DNA of 64,000 bases, from positions 1 through 64,000 of the forward strand of contig NZ_MVHG01000018.1 of the NCBI RefSeq assembly GCF_002086125.1. Direction: 5' to 3'. The notes beneath the pieces were generated by a model that did no database searches, was not told where the DNA came from, and saw nothing but the letters and a program-made list of their open reading frames with translations. How positions within the stretch are numbered: the stretch's first letter is position 1; the number at the start of each line of letters is the position of its first letter. A program made the translations under genes and the position numbers. Below, piece by piece: positions 1 to 8,590 of the stretch. The DNA comes from Mycobacterium arosiense ATCC BAA-1401 = DSM 45069. GTDB lineage: Bacteria; Actinomycetota; Actinomycetes; Mycobacteriales; Mycobacteriaceae.

Positions 1-137
1 CGCTCGAAAAAGACATCCGGGACTGGATCACCGCCTGGAACGACAACCCGCGCCCCTTCAACTGGACCAAGACTGCAGATGAGATCTTCGAACGCCTCGC
101 TTCATATCTTCAACGAATTCCTGGCGCACGACACTAG
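1..137 (+). mobile_element. 3' end of an IS630-type transposase gene (partial)
   Basis: The reading frame entering at base 3 runs to a TAG at 135-137 and encodes about 44 residues. They contain WNDNPRPFNWTKTADEIF and end in RIPGARH. The NPRPFxWTKTADEI pattern is typical of the C-terminus of IS630-family DDE transposases. The start and the catalytic residues lie left of the window, so activity cannot be judged. The gene converges on the aspB-like gene, whose stop is 18 bp away. In M. tuberculosis this side of the locus continues into nat and hsaBDAC, so the insertion sequence may mark a rearrangement boundary. Confidence 0.75.
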
Positions 138-155
138 GAGCCTCGTGCGCGGTGG

Positions 156-1322
156 CTAGCGCGCCGAAAGCCAGGGGCCGAGGCGCCGCATCGCTTCCTC
201 GATATCGTCGGTCGGGCCCGCGAACGACAGCCGCACGAAGGAATTCCCGCGCGCGGTGTCGAAGTCGATGCCCGGCGCGATCGCGACACCGGTCTGCGCC
301 AACAGTTTTGAACAGAATTCCATCGAGTTGTCGGTGAATTCCGAGACGTCGGCGTACACGTAGAAGGCGCCGTCGGTGGGGGCCAACCGCTCGATGCCGA
401 TACCGCGCAGCCCGTCGAGCACCAACGTGCGGTTGGTCGCGTAGTGGTGCAGGTGACCGTCGGCTTCGGCCGTCGCCTCCGGGGTGAAAGCGGCCACCGC
501 GGCGAGTTGCGAGAGCACGGGCGGGCAGATGGTGAAGTTGCCGGTCAGGCACTCCACCGCCCGGCGCAGCTCGACCGGCACCAGCAGCCAGCCCAGCCGC
601 CAGCCCGTCATCGCGTAGTACTTCGAAAAGCTGTTGACCACCACGGCGTTTCGCGATGTCTGCCACGCGCAACTGGTCTGCGGCGCGCCCTCGTAGACCA
701 GGCCGTGGTACACCTCGTCGCTGATCAGTCGCGCTCCCGACGCATCACACCAGGAGGCGATGGCGGCCAGCTCCGCCGGCTCGATGACGGTTCCGGTCGG
801 GTTCGCGGGGCTTGCCACGATGACGCCCTGCACCGGCGGGTCGAGTTCGGCCAGCATCTGTGCGGTCGGCTGGAAGCGGGTCTGCGGCCCGCAGGGGATC
901 TCCACCACCTCACATCCCAAGGCGGACAGAATGTTTCGGTAACAGGGATAGCCGGGGCTGGCCAGGGCGACTCGGTCGCCGACGTCGAAGCAGGCCAGGA
1001 AGGTGAGCAGGAAGCCGCCCGAGGAGCCGGTGGTGATCACCACCGCGTCCGGTTCGACGTCGAGGCCGTGCTGCCGCTGGTAGTCGGCGGCGATCGCGGC
1101 GCGCAGTTCGGGGGTGCCCAACGACACCGAGTAACCCAGCCTGTTGGAGTGCACGGCGGCCGCCGCGGCCGCTCGCACCGGCGCGGGCGCACCCACGCTG
1201 GGCTGGCCCGCAGACAGATTGACCAGGTCGCCGTGGCTGCGCTGGCGTTCCGCGGCCGCCAGCCACACATCCATCACGTAGAACGGTGGGATGCCGGCGC
1301 GCAGCGAGACACGGTCGGTCAC
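156..1322 (-). CDS. aspB: PLP-dependent class I/II aminotransferase (Rv3565/AspB-like)
   Basis: This 388-residue fold-type I aminotransferase is predicted to be cytosolic. It has the SPANPTGT substrate loop (N174), the ISDEVYHGL cofactor segment (D202, Y205) and the Schiff-base lysine in SFSKYYAMTGWRLGW (K234). A C-terminal FVRLSF arginine should bind the substrate carboxylate. Its ATG overlaps the fadE33 stop by 4 bp (ATGA), so it is the last gene of the fadD3-fadE31-fadE32-fadE33 operon. The true substrate is unknown. The aspB name is inherited from family annotation; placement at the end of a ring C/D operon hints at a keto acid from steroid breakdown, which is inference. Confidence 0.88.
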   Translation of the reverse strand: MTDRVSLRAGIPPFYVMDVWLAAAERQRSHGDLVNLSAGQPSVGAPAPVRAAAAAAVHSNRLGYSVSLGTPELRAAIAADYQRQHGLDVEPDAVVITTGSSGGFLLTFLACFDVGDRVALASPGYPCYRNILSALGCEVVEIPCGPQTRFQPTAQMLAELDPPVQGVIVASPANPTGTVIEPAELAAIASWCDASGARLISDEVYHGLVYEGAPQTSCAWQTSRNAVVVNSFSKYYAMTGWRLGWLLVPVELRRAVECLTGNFTICPPVLSQLAAVAAFTPEATAEADGHLHHYATNRTLVLDGLRGIGIERLAPTDGAFYVYADVSEFTDNSMEFCSKLLAQTGVAIAPGIDFDTARGNSFVRLSFAGPTDDIEEAMRRLGPWLSAR

Positions 1323-2269
1323 GGCGTCTTGAGTACCTCGGTTTCCAGCCGCTTAAGCAGTTGCTGCGGCGAATCCAGCAGATGCGCGCTGCCGTGGGCG
1401 CGCTTGAAGTACAGGTGCATGTCGTGTTCCCAGGTGATCGCGATGCCACCGTGCAGCTGAATCCCCTCGCCGGCCACGGTGTTCAGCGCCTCGGTGGCCG
1501 CCAGGCGGGCGGTGGCGGCGTTGGCGGGACTGGGGGCATCGCAGGCCTCGGCGACGACGGCCTTGGCGGCGGACACGGCGACATACAGATCGGCCATCCG
1601 GTGCTTGAGGGCCTGGAAGCTGCCGATGGGCCGGCCGAATTGCACTCGGTCCTTGGCGTATTCGACGGTCAGCTCCAAACAGCGTTCGGCGGCGCCGATC
1701 TGCTCCGCGGCCAGCAGGATGGCCGCCATGTCCGCCAGCCCCGGGTCGGTGCCGATCGGCTCGGTCTCTTCGGCTGTCAGCCGCGCCAGCCGCCGGGTCG
1801 GGTCCATGGTGGTGACGGGCTCGGCGCCGAACCGGGTCCACCTGCTCAGCCGGCCGTCAGCGACTGAAACCACGACGTCGGCGATATCGCCGTTGACCAC
1901 GTAGTCGGCGTCGAGCACCAGCGCACCGATCGACGCCCCCTCGGCGAGGCCTTCCAGCGTCGTGGCGTCCGGTTCGGCCGCGCTGCACAGCGCCAGCTCG
2001 GCCAGCGTGGTGCCCAGCAGGGGGGAGGGCACCAGCGCGCGGCCTAGCTCCTGTAAAACCGTTGCGGCATCGGACAATTCGCCGCCCGCGCCGCCCAGCT
2101 CCTCGGGAATCACCAGGGCCGCGGCGCCGACCTGTTGGCACAGCAGCTGCCAGAGTGACTCGTCATAGCCCTTCTCGGACTCCATGGCCGCGCGCACGGC
2201 CGCCGGGCCGGCGTGTTTGGCCACCAGGGCGGCGACGGTCTCGCGGAGCATCTGCCGTTCTTCAGTCAT
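1319..2269 (-). CDS. fadE33: Acyl-CoA dehydrogenase subunit FadE33
   Basis: The 316-residue protein is about 60-80 residues shorter than a canonical homotetrameric acyl-CoA dehydrogenase, as expected for one half of the actinobacterial alpha2beta2 steroid enzymes. The C-terminal half has the FAD-contacting segment DRVQFGRPIGSFQALKH and the helix motif LHGGIAITWEHDMHLYFKR. It follows fadE32 after 48 bp and overlaps aspB by 4 bp. Literature on the KstR2 regulon places FadE31/32/33 late in ring C/D degradation, on the methyl-oxo-octanedioyl-CoA type intermediate. Which partner it uses here is inferred from gene order only. Confidence 0.87.
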   Translation of the reverse strand: MTEERQMLRETVAALVAKHAGPAAVRAAMESEKGYDESLWQLLCQQVGAAALVIPEELGGAGGELSDAATVLQELGRALVPSPLLGTTLAELALCSAAEPDATTLEGLAEGASIGALVLDADYVVNGDIADVVVSVADGRLSRWTRFGAEPVTTMDPTRRLARLTAEETEPIGTDPGLADMAAILLAAEQIGAAERCLELTVEYAKDRVQFGRPIGSFQALKHRMADLYVAVSAAKAVVAEACDAPSPANAATARLAATEALNTVAGEGIQLHGGIAITWEHDMHLYFKRAHGSAHLLDSPQQLLKRLETEVLKTP

Positions 2270-2317
2270 GGGCGCCGCTCCTCAGCATCTCTGCGTTCTG
2301 CATCGTCGCCGCGCGAG

Positions 2318-3262
2318 TCATAACGCCTCCAGCACTCGCCGCCGATGCTCCTCCGGCGTGCCCCACGCCGACCGCAGGGCCTGCACCCGCAGCAGCAGGA
2401 GCGAAAGGTCGTGCTCCTGGGTGAAGCCGATGGCGCCGTGGGTTTGCAGCGCCGACCGCGCCGCCAACAGCCCCGCCTCGGACGCCGCTGCCTTGGCCGC
2501 ACTCACATCGCGGGGGTCCAGCGTCAGCGCCGCCCCGTACACCAGCGGACGGGCCAACTCGATGGCGATGTGCACGTCGGCGAGCTTGTGCTTGATCGCC
2601 TGATACGAGCCGATCACCCGGCCGAACTGGGTGCGCTGCTTGGCGTAGTCGACCGCCCCGTCGCGCAGCGCCTCGGCCGCACCGATCAGCTGGGCCGCGG
2701 TGGCCAGTGCGCCCAACTCGTAGGCGCGCTTGATGTCCCCGTGCCACGACGGCCCGGTCGCGGTGACGTCATACAGCCGGCGGCCGGGGTCGACGGACCG
2801 GTGGACCTCACCCGGCGTCGCCTCGGAGACGCCGTCCGCACCGGCCATCAGCACCAGCCCGGCCACGTCGGCGTCCACCGCCCGCGGCGTTTGTGGCGGC
2901 AGGGCGACGGTGGCGATCAGCTCACCGGCCGCCAGTTTTGCGCAACGCTCACCCTGATCGCCCGAGGCGAGCAAAACCGGTGCCACGGCGATGGATTCGG
3001 CCACCGGGCCCGGCACGCACCAGCGCCCCAGGCGCTCGATGGCGACGACGAGGTCGACCGGGTCGGCCTCGATACCGTCGAATTGCTCCGGCACCGCCAA
3101 TGCGGTGACGCCCAGATTCGCCAGCTGCGCCCACACCTTGCGGCCCGGCGCCGGGTCGCCCGCCGACCACGCGCGCACGGCGGCGGGCAGATCCGCCGCG
3201 CCCAGCGCGGCGTCGATGCTCGCCGCGAAGTCGCGCTGCTGTTCGTCTAGCGCAAATTTCAC
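2318..3262 (-). CDS. fadE32: Acyl-CoA dehydrogenase subunit FadE32
   Basis: I place the start at the GTG whose first base is 3262 (protein begins MKFALDEQQRDFAASID), giving 314 residues. It overlaps the fadE31 stop as GTGA. A longer frame reaches 3385 but runs inside fadE31 and its extra residues resemble no acyl-CoA dehydrogenase N-terminus. The C-terminal half carries RTQFGRVIGSYQAIKHKLAD and the LQTHGAIGFTQEHDLSLLL helix. The short length fits a half-subunit that pairs with another FadE. It lies in the fadD3 operon under the KstR2 box at 5957. The family role is dehydrogenation of a late ring C/D CoA thioester. Confidence 0.88.
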   Translation of the reverse strand: MKFALDEQQRDFAASIDAALGAADLPAAVRAWSAGDPAPGRKVWAQLANLGVTALAVPEQFDGIEADPVDLVVAIERLGRWCVPGPVAESIAVAPVLLASGDQGERCAKLAAGELIATVALPPQTPRAVDADVAGLVLMAGADGVSEATPGEVHRSVDPGRRLYDVTATGPSWHGDIKRAYELGALATAAQLIGAAEALRDGAVDYAKQRTQFGRVIGSYQAIKHKLADVHIAIELARPLVYGAALTLDPRDVSAAKAAASEAGLLAARSALQTHGAIGFTQEHDLSLLLLRVQALRSAWGTPEEHRRRVLEAL

Positions 3263-4404
3263 TTCTTGCCCCCGGACTTTTCGCGCGGCAGGCCCAGCAA
3301 CCGCTCGGAGATGATGTTGCGCTGAATCTCGTTGGTGCCGGCGTAGATCGGGCCACCCAGCGCGAACAGCAGCCCCTCGGTCCACCGGCTGGTCAGCTCC
3401 CCGTCGGCGGCCAGCAGGTCCAGCGCGGTCTGGTGCAGTTCGACGTCGAGGTCAGACCAGAACACCTTGGTCACCGACGATTCGGCGCCCAGCTCACCGC
3501 CGAGGGCCAATCGGGTCACCGTGCCGAAGGTCTGCAGCCGGTAGGCCTGCGCCTTGATCCAGCCGTCGGCCACCCGGTCGGCGAACGCGTCGGGCGAGCC
3601 GCAATCCCGCCACAGCCGCACCAGCCGTTCGGCGGTGGCCAGGAAGCGGGCCGGGCTGCGCAGTGACATGCCCCGCTCGTTGCTCGACGTGCTCATGGCC
3701 GCCCGCCAGCCCTCGTGCGGGGTGCCGATGACGTCCTCATCGGGCACGAAGACATCATCCAGGAAGATCTCACCGAAGCCGGTGTCGCCGCCCAGCTGGA
3801 CGATGGGCCGCACCGTGACGCCCTTGGCCTTCAGGTCGAACATGAAGTACGTCAACCCGTTGTGCCGCTCGGCCCCCGGGTCGGAGCGGAACAGCCCGAA
3901 ACCCCGCTCGGCGAACGGGGCTCGCGAGCTCCAGATCTTCTGCCCGTTGAGCAACCAGCCGCCGTCGGTGGCCGTCGCGGTGGACCGCAGTGACGCCAGG
4001 TCGCTGCCGGACTCGGGCTCCGACCACGCCTGCGCCCAGATCTCTTCTCCGCTGGCCATTTTCGGCAAAATCCGGTCCCGCTGTTCTTCGGTGCCGTGCG
4101 CGAACAGCGTCGGCGCCAGCATCGAGGTGCCGTTGGCGCTGGCGCGGCCCGGCGCACCGGCCCGAAAGTACTCCTCCTCGAACACCAGCCAGTGCAGCAG
4201 CGGCGCGTCGCGGCCGCCGTACTTCTTCGGCCAGGTGATCACCGATAGGCCGGCGTCGAACAGCACCCGGTCCCATCTCCGATGCTGGTCAAAACCTTCG
4301 GCGTTGTCGTATGACTTGGTCGGGATCGAATCGGCGTTGGCCGACAGGAATTCCCGGACCTCGGCCGCAAAGGCGAGGGTGTCTTCGTCCAGATCCAGAT
4401 CCAT
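3259..4404 (-). CDS. fadE31: Acyl-CoA dehydrogenase subunit FadE31
   Basis: This 381-residue protein is a full-length acyl-CoA dehydrogenase-type subunit. Visible motifs are WAQAWSEPESGSDLASLRST (FAD/substrate loop), GQKIWSSRA, and a C-terminal GGPIYAGTNEIQRNIISERLLGLP that binds FAD across the dimer. The ATG overlaps the fadD3 stop by one base (TGATG), and its own stop overlaps the fadE32 GTG start. The chain fadD3-fadE31-fadE32-fadE33-aspB is therefore translationally coupled along most of its length. It likely supplies the FAD-binding half of a heteromer with FadE32 or FadE33; the assignment within the C/D pathway comes from orthologues. Confidence 0.9.
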   Translation of the reverse strand: MDLDLDEDTLAFAAEVREFLSANADSIPTKSYDNAEGFDQHRRWDRVLFDAGLSVITWPKKYGGRDAPLLHWLVFEEEYFRAGAPGRASANGTSMLAPTLFAHGTEEQRDRILPKMASGEEIWAQAWSEPESGSDLASLRSTATATDGGWLLNGQKIWSSRAPFAERGFGLFRSDPGAERHNGLTYFMFDLKAKGVTVRPIVQLGGDTGFGEIFLDDVFVPDEDVIGTPHEGWRAAMSTSSNERGMSLRSPARFLATAERLVRLWRDCGSPDAFADRVADGWIKAQAYRLQTFGTVTRLALGGELGAESSVTKVFWSDLDVELHQTALDLLAADGELTSRWTEGLLFALGGPIYAGTNEIQRNIISERLLGLPREKSGGKK

Positions 4405-5939
4405 CAGTCCAGCTCTCGCAGTTGTGGTTTGACCACCTTGCCGCCGGCATTGCGCGGCAACGCGTCGACGAACCGCACCGACCGCGGTGCCTTGAAATTC
4501 GCCAAATGTTCACGGGCGTAGGTGATCACGGATTGCTCGTCGAGTCGGGCACCGGGCCGCGTGACCAGGTATGCCCGGCCCACCTCGCCGAGCCGCTCGT
4601 CGGGAACTCCGATGACCGCGGTGTCGGCCACGCCGTCCATCCGGGCCAGCACCTGCTCGACCTCGGCGGGATAGACGTTGAACCCCCCGCAGATGTACAT
4701 GTCTTTCAGCCGATCGGTGATGCGCAGGTTGCCGGCCGCGTCGACGGCTCCGATGTCACCGGTGTGCAGCCACCCGTCGGCATCGATGGCGGCCGCGGTG
4801 GCCTCGGGGTCTTCGAGGTAGCCCAGCATCACGTTCGGCCCGCGCAGCAACACCTCGCCCGCCTCGCCCGGAGCGGTTGAGTCGATGCGCAATTCGAAGT
4901 CGGCGAACGGGCGGCCGCAGGTGGTGGCCACGGTGACCGCGTCGTCGTCGGCGCGGCACATGGTGCCCATGCCGTTGGCCTCGGTCAGCCCGTAGGCGGT
5001 CAGCACGATGTCGATGTCGAGTTCGGATTGCATGCGCTCGACCAGCACCACCGGCACGGTCGCCGCGCCGGTCACCGCGAACCGCAGCGAGCTCAGGTCG
5101 TAATCGTTGCGCGCCGGGTGGTCGAGCAGGGTTTGGTAGATGGTGGGCGGCCCGGGCAGCACGGTGATGCGGTGTCGCTCGATGGCCTGCAGCGCGCGCA
5201 GCGGGTCGAAGGTCAGGTGGGGGATCAGCGTCGCACCGGTCTGCAGGCACGCCAGGATGCCGGCCTTATAGCCGAAGTTGTGGAAGAACGGGTTAATGCA
5301 CAGGTAGCGGTCGTCGCTGGTGATCTTGCCGTTGGCCGCCCAGGACGCCGAGGCCGACAGCGACTGCCGGTGCGCGCACAGCACGCCTTTGCTGCGGCCG
5401 GTGGTGCCGGACGTGAACAGGATGTCGCTGACGTCGTCGGGGGTGACGGCGGCCGCGCGGGCGGCGACCGCGTCGAAATCGGTGCCGCGGGCGATGAACT
5501 CGTGCCAAGTCCCGTCGTCGGCATCGATCGGTATCCGGACGACGTGGCGCAGCGCGGGCAGCGCGGCGCGGTCCAGGTCGGCAATGCGATCGTTGCCGAG
5601 GAACCGGCCCATCCCGAACAGCACCGGCGCGCCGGTGCGCGCCAGGATGTCGCCGGCCTCGGCGGCGGTGTAGCGGGTGTTCAGCGGCACCATCGCGGCC
5701 CCGGCGTGGTGGATCGCCAGGCAGGCCACCACCCAGTGCCAGGTGTTCGGTGACCAGACGGCCACCCGGTCGCCCGCCCGCACACCGAGATCGATAAGCG
5801 CGGCGGCCGCGCGGTGCACCTCGTCGCGCAGGCCGGCGGCGGTGAACGACCGCTCGTCGGTGATCAGCGCGGCCTGGTCGGGAAGCTGGTCGACCAAACG
5901 ATCCAACGCCGCGGGCACGGTGCGCGGATCGCCAGTCAT
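4404..5939 (-). CDS. fadD3: HIP-CoA ligase FadD3 (acyl-adenylating enzyme)
   Basis: This 511-residue ANL-family ligase has the P-loop DILFTSGTTGRSKGV, the A5 motif AYGLTEANGMG, GWLHTGDIGAVD and the hinge RITDRLKDMYICGGFNVYPAEVE split around residue 410-430. The C-terminal lysine lies in RNAGGKVVKP. FadD3 orthologues thioesterify HIP, the C/D-ring indanedione propionate left after removal of rings A and B, and so start KstR2-controlled catabolism. The gene is first in a five-gene minus-strand operon. A KstR2 box at 5957-5970, 17 bp upstream of the ATG, is shared with divergent fadE30. Confidence 0.94.
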   Translation of the reverse strand: MTGDPRTVPAALDRLVDQLPDQAALITDERSFTAAGLRDEVHRAAAALIDLGVRAGDRVAVWSPNTWHWVVACLAIHHAGAAMVPLNTRYTAAEAGDILARTGAPVLFGMGRFLGNDRIADLDRAALPALRHVVRIPIDADDGTWHEFIARGTDFDAVAARAAAVTPDDVSDILFTSGTTGRSKGVLCAHRQSLSASASWAANGKITSDDRYLCINPFFHNFGYKAGILACLQTGATLIPHLTFDPLRALQAIERHRITVLPGPPTIYQTLLDHPARNDYDLSSLRFAVTGAATVPVVLVERMQSELDIDIVLTAYGLTEANGMGTMCRADDDAVTVATTCGRPFADFELRIDSTAPGEAGEVLLRGPNVMLGYLEDPEATAAAIDADGWLHTGDIGAVDAAGNLRITDRLKDMYICGGFNVYPAEVEQVLARMDGVADTAVIGVPDERLGEVGRAYLVTRPGARLDEQSVITYAREHLANFKAPRSVRFVDALPRNAGGKVVKPQLRELD

Positions 5940-5956
5940 CGGGATACTCCTAACAA

Positions 5957-5970
5957 AGCAAGTGCTTGGT
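5957..5970. promoter_or_regulatory. KstR2 operator, fadD3/fadE30 divergent promoter
   Basis: AGCAAGTGCTTGGT matches the KstR2 consensus AnCAAGnnCTTGnT at all defined positions. It lies 17 bp before the fadD3 ATG and 17 bp before the fadE30 ATG, so one bound repressor dimer could control both operons. HIP-CoA is the known effector of KstR2 in relatives. Confidence 0.92.
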
Positions 5971-5987
5971 AGGTTAGCCTACAGGTC

Positions 5988-7148
5988 ATGCAGGACGTCG
6001 AGGAGTTCCGGGCGGAGGTCCGCTCTTGGCTCGCCGACAATCTGGTCGGCGAGTTCGCAAAGCTCAAGGGTCTCGGCGGGCCCGGCCGCGAGCACGAGGC
6101 GTTCGAGGAGCGCCGGGCATGGAATCAGCACTTGGCCAAGGCCGGACTGACCTGCCTGGGCTGGCCGGTGGAGCACGGCGGCCGGGGGCTGTCGACCGCG
6201 CACCGGGTGGCCTTCTACGAGGAGTACGCGAAGGCCGACGCCCCGGACAAGGTTAACCACTTCGGCGAAGAGCTGCTCGGCCCGAGCTTGATCGCCTTCG
6301 GCACGCCCGAGCAACAGCAGCGCTTCCTGCCGAAGATCCTCGATGTCACCGAGCTGTGGTGCCAGGGGTATTCGGAGCCCGGCGCGGGCAGCGACCTGGC
6401 CAACGTGGCGACCACCGCCGAGCTCGACGGCGACGAGTGGGTGATCAACGGCCAGAAGGTGTGGACGTCGCTGGCGCACTGGGCCCAGTGGTGCTTCGTG
6501 GTCGCGCGCACCGAGAAGGGCTCCAAGCGCCACGCCGGGCTATCGTATCTGCTGGTGCCGCTGGATCAGCCGGGCGTACAGGTCCGCCCGATCATCCAGC
6601 TGACCGGCGACTCGGAATTCAACGAGGTGTTCTTCGACGACGCCCGCACCGAGGCATCTCTGGTGGTCGGCGAGCCCGGCGACGGCTGGCGGGTCGCCAT
6701 GGGCACGCTGACCTTCGAGCGTGGCGTGTCGACGCTCGGCCAGCAAATCCGTTATGCCCGTGAGCTTTCCAACCTGGCCGAGCTCGCGCAACGCACCGGC
6801 GCCGCCGAGGACCCGCAAATCCGCGAGCGGCTGACCCGGGCGTGGACCGGGCTGCGGGCCATGCGCAGCTACGCGCTGGCCACCATGGACGTGGATAGAG
6901 GTGGCCAGGCCGCCGGGAAAGATAACGTGTCGAAGCTGTTGTGGGCCAACTGGCATCGCGATCTCGGTGAGCTGGCCATGGACGTCATCGGCAAGCCGGG
7001 GCTGACCCTACCCGACGGCGAATTCGACGAATGGCAGCGGCTGTTCCTGTTCAGCCGCGCCGACACCATTTACGGCGGGTCCAACGAGATCCAGCGCAAC
7101 ATCATCGCCGAGCGGGTGCTCGGCCTACCCCGAGAGGTTAAGGGATGA
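5988..7148 (+). CDS. fadE30: Acyl-CoA dehydrogenase FadE30 (ring C/D propionyl chain)
   Basis: This full-length 386-residue acyl-CoA dehydrogenase has WCQGYSEPGAGSDLANV, the VINGQKVWTSLAHWA strand and the C-terminal DTIYGGSNEIQRNIIAERVLGLPRE helix. Orthologues oxidise the CoA-activated propionyl side chain of HIP-type intermediates in the first beta-oxidation step. It is the first plus-strand gene after the shared KstR2 box and overlaps ipdF by 4 bp (ATGA). Confidence 0.92.
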   Translation: MQDVEEFRAEVRSWLADNLVGEFAKLKGLGGPGREHEAFEERRAWNQHLAKAGLTCLGWPVEHGGRGLSTAHRVAFYEEYAKADAPDKVNHFGEELLGPSLIAFGTPEQQQRFLPKILDVTELWCQGYSEPGAGSDLANVATTAELDGDEWVINGQKVWTSLAHWAQWCFVVARTEKGSKRHAGLSYLLVPLDQPGVQVRPIIQLTGDSEFNEVFFDDARTEASLVVGEPGDGWRVAMGTLTFERGVSTLGQQIRYARELSNLAELAQRTGAAEDPQIRERLTRAWTGLRAMRSYALATMDVDRGGQAAGKDNVSKLLWANWHRDLGELAMDVIGKPGLTLPDGEFDEWQRLFLFSRADTIYGGSNEIQRNIIAERVLGLPREVKG

Positions 7149-7933
7149 GTCTGTCCGAAGCTCCGAAAGAGATTGCCGGGCATGGACTTCTGCAGGGCAA
7201 GGTGGTGGTCGTCACGGCGGCCGCCGGTACCGGCATTGGCGCAGCGACGGCACGGCGGGCGCTGGCCGAGGGGGCCGACGTGGTGATCTCGGATCACCAC
7301 GAACGCCGGCTGGGGGAGACGGCCGACGAGCTCGCCGCGCTCGGGCAGGGCCGGGTGGAGAGCGTGCTGTGCGACGTGACGTCCACCGCGCAGATCGATG
7401 CGCTGTTCGCGTCCGCCAGCGCGCGGATGGGGCGCATCGACGTCCTGGTCAACAACGCCGGGCTGGGCGGACAGACGCCGGTGGTCGACATGACCGACGA
7501 GGAATGGGAGCGCGTCCTGGACGTCACCCTCACCTCGGTGTTCCGCGCCACCCGCGCCGCGCTGCGCTACTTCCGCGAAGCGCCGCACGGCGGGGTGATC
7601 GTGAACAACGCCAGCGTCCTGGGCTGGCGGGCCCAGCACTCGCAATCGCACTACGCTGCCGCCAAGGCCGGCGTGATGGCGCTGACCCGTTGCAGCGCAA
7701 TCGAAGCCGCGGAGTACGACGTGCGGATCAACGCGGTGTCGCCGAGCATTGCGCGGCACAAATTTCTGGAGAAGACGTCGTCGGCCGATTTACTCGACCG
7801 GCTGGCAGCGGGCGAAGCGTTTGGGCGGGCCGCCGAGCCGTGGGAGGTGGCGGCCACCATCGCGTTCCTCGCCAGCGACTACTCCAGCTACCTGACCGGC
7901 GAGGTCATCTCGGTTTCCAGTCAGCACCCCTGA
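7145..7933 (+). CDS. ipdF: Short-chain dehydrogenase IpdF
   Basis: This 262-residue classical SDR has the NAD(P) loop TAAAGTGIGAATARR near residue 20, VNNAGLGG near 100, and a catalytic S...YxxxK pair with SQSHYAAAKAG. It is translationally coupled to fadE30. IpdF orthologues belong to the KstR2 regulon and act on a hydroxy/keto group of a HIP-derived CoA thioester; the exact step has been assigned differently in different schemes, so I keep the role general. A KstR2 box 15 bp after its stop begins the kstR2 promoter. Confidence 0.9.
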   Translation: MSLSEAPKEIAGHGLLQGKVVVVTAAAGTGIGAATARRALAEGADVVISDHHERRLGETADELAALGQGRVESVLCDVTSTAQIDALFASASARMGRIDVLVNNAGLGGQTPVVDMTDEEWERVLDVTLTSVFRATRAALRYFREAPHGGVIVNNASVLGWRAQHSQSHYAAAKAGVMALTRCSAIEAAEYDVRINAVSPSIARHKFLEKTSSADLLDRLAAGEAFGRAAEPWEVAATIAFLASDYSSYLTGEVISVSSQHP

Positions 7934-7947
7934 GGCCCTGCTAGCCA

Positions 7948-7961
7948 AGCAAGCGCTTGGT
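7948..7961. promoter_or_regulatory. KstR2 operator before kstR2 (autoregulation)
   Basis: AGCAAGCGCTTGGT fits AnCAAGnnCTTGnT. It lies 15 bp upstream of the first possible GTG of kstR2, which implies negative autoregulation. M. tuberculosis carries PPE64 next to this position; here ipdF and kstR2 are only 43-52 bp apart. Confidence 0.92.
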
Positions 7962-7985
7962 TGATACTCTGGTCGAGTGGACCGA

Positions 7986-8588
7986 GTGGACCGAGTGGGC
8001 GGTCAGGCAAACAGCCGGCGTGATGAGCTACTGGAGCTTGCCGCGACCATGTTCGCCGAGCGTGGCTTGCGTGCCACCACGGTGCGCGACATCGCCGACA
8101 GCGCGGGCATCCTGTCCGGCAGTTTGTATCACCACTTCTCCTCCAAGGAGGAGATGGTCGACGAGCTGTTGCGCAGTTTTTTGGAGTGGCTGTTCGCGCG
8201 GTATCGCGAGATCGTCGACAGCGAGGCCAACCCGCTGGAGCGGCTCAAGGGACTGTTCATGGCGTCGTTCGAGGCGATCGAGCACCGGCACGCGCAGGTC
8301 GTCATCTACCAGGACGAAGCCCAGCGGCTGTTGTCCCAGCCCCGGTTCTCCTATATCGAGGACATGAACCGCCAACAGCGCAAGATGTGGCTCGAGCTGC
8401 TCAGTCAGGGCGTCGAACAGGGCTACTTTCGGCCCGACCTCGACGTCGATCTGATCTACCGCTTCATCCGTGACACCACCTGGGTGTCGGTGCGCTGGTA
8501 CCAACCCGGCGGACCGCTCACCGCGGAGCAGGTGGGCCAGCAATATCTCGCCATCGTGCTTGGCGGGATCACCAAAGAAGGAGTCTGA
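7986..8588 (+). CDS. kstR2: TetR-family repressor KstR2
   Basis: From the GTG at 7986 the protein has 200 residues, the usual KstR2 length, beginning MDRVGGQANSRRDELLELAA. An upstream GTG at 7977 would add three residues that come from a 9-bp tandem duplication (gtggaccga twice). The N-terminal helix-turn-helix (TVRDIADSAGILSGSLYHHF) is typical TetR. The C-terminal domain should bind HIP-CoA. It is flanked by its own operator and is two bases ahead of fadA6. It represses the ring C/D genes marked by the boxes at 5957, 7948 and 15737. Confidence 0.94.
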   Translation: MDRVGGQANSRRDELLELAATMFAERGLRATTVRDIADSAGILSGSLYHHFSSKEEMVDELLRSFLEWLFARYREIVDSEANPLERLKGLFMASFEAIEHRHAQVVIYQDEAQRLLSQPRFSYIEDMNRQQRKMWLELLSQGVEQGYFRPDLDVDLIYRFIRDTTWVSVRWYQPGGPLTAEQVGQQYLAIVLGGITKEGV

Positions 8589-8590
8589 AC

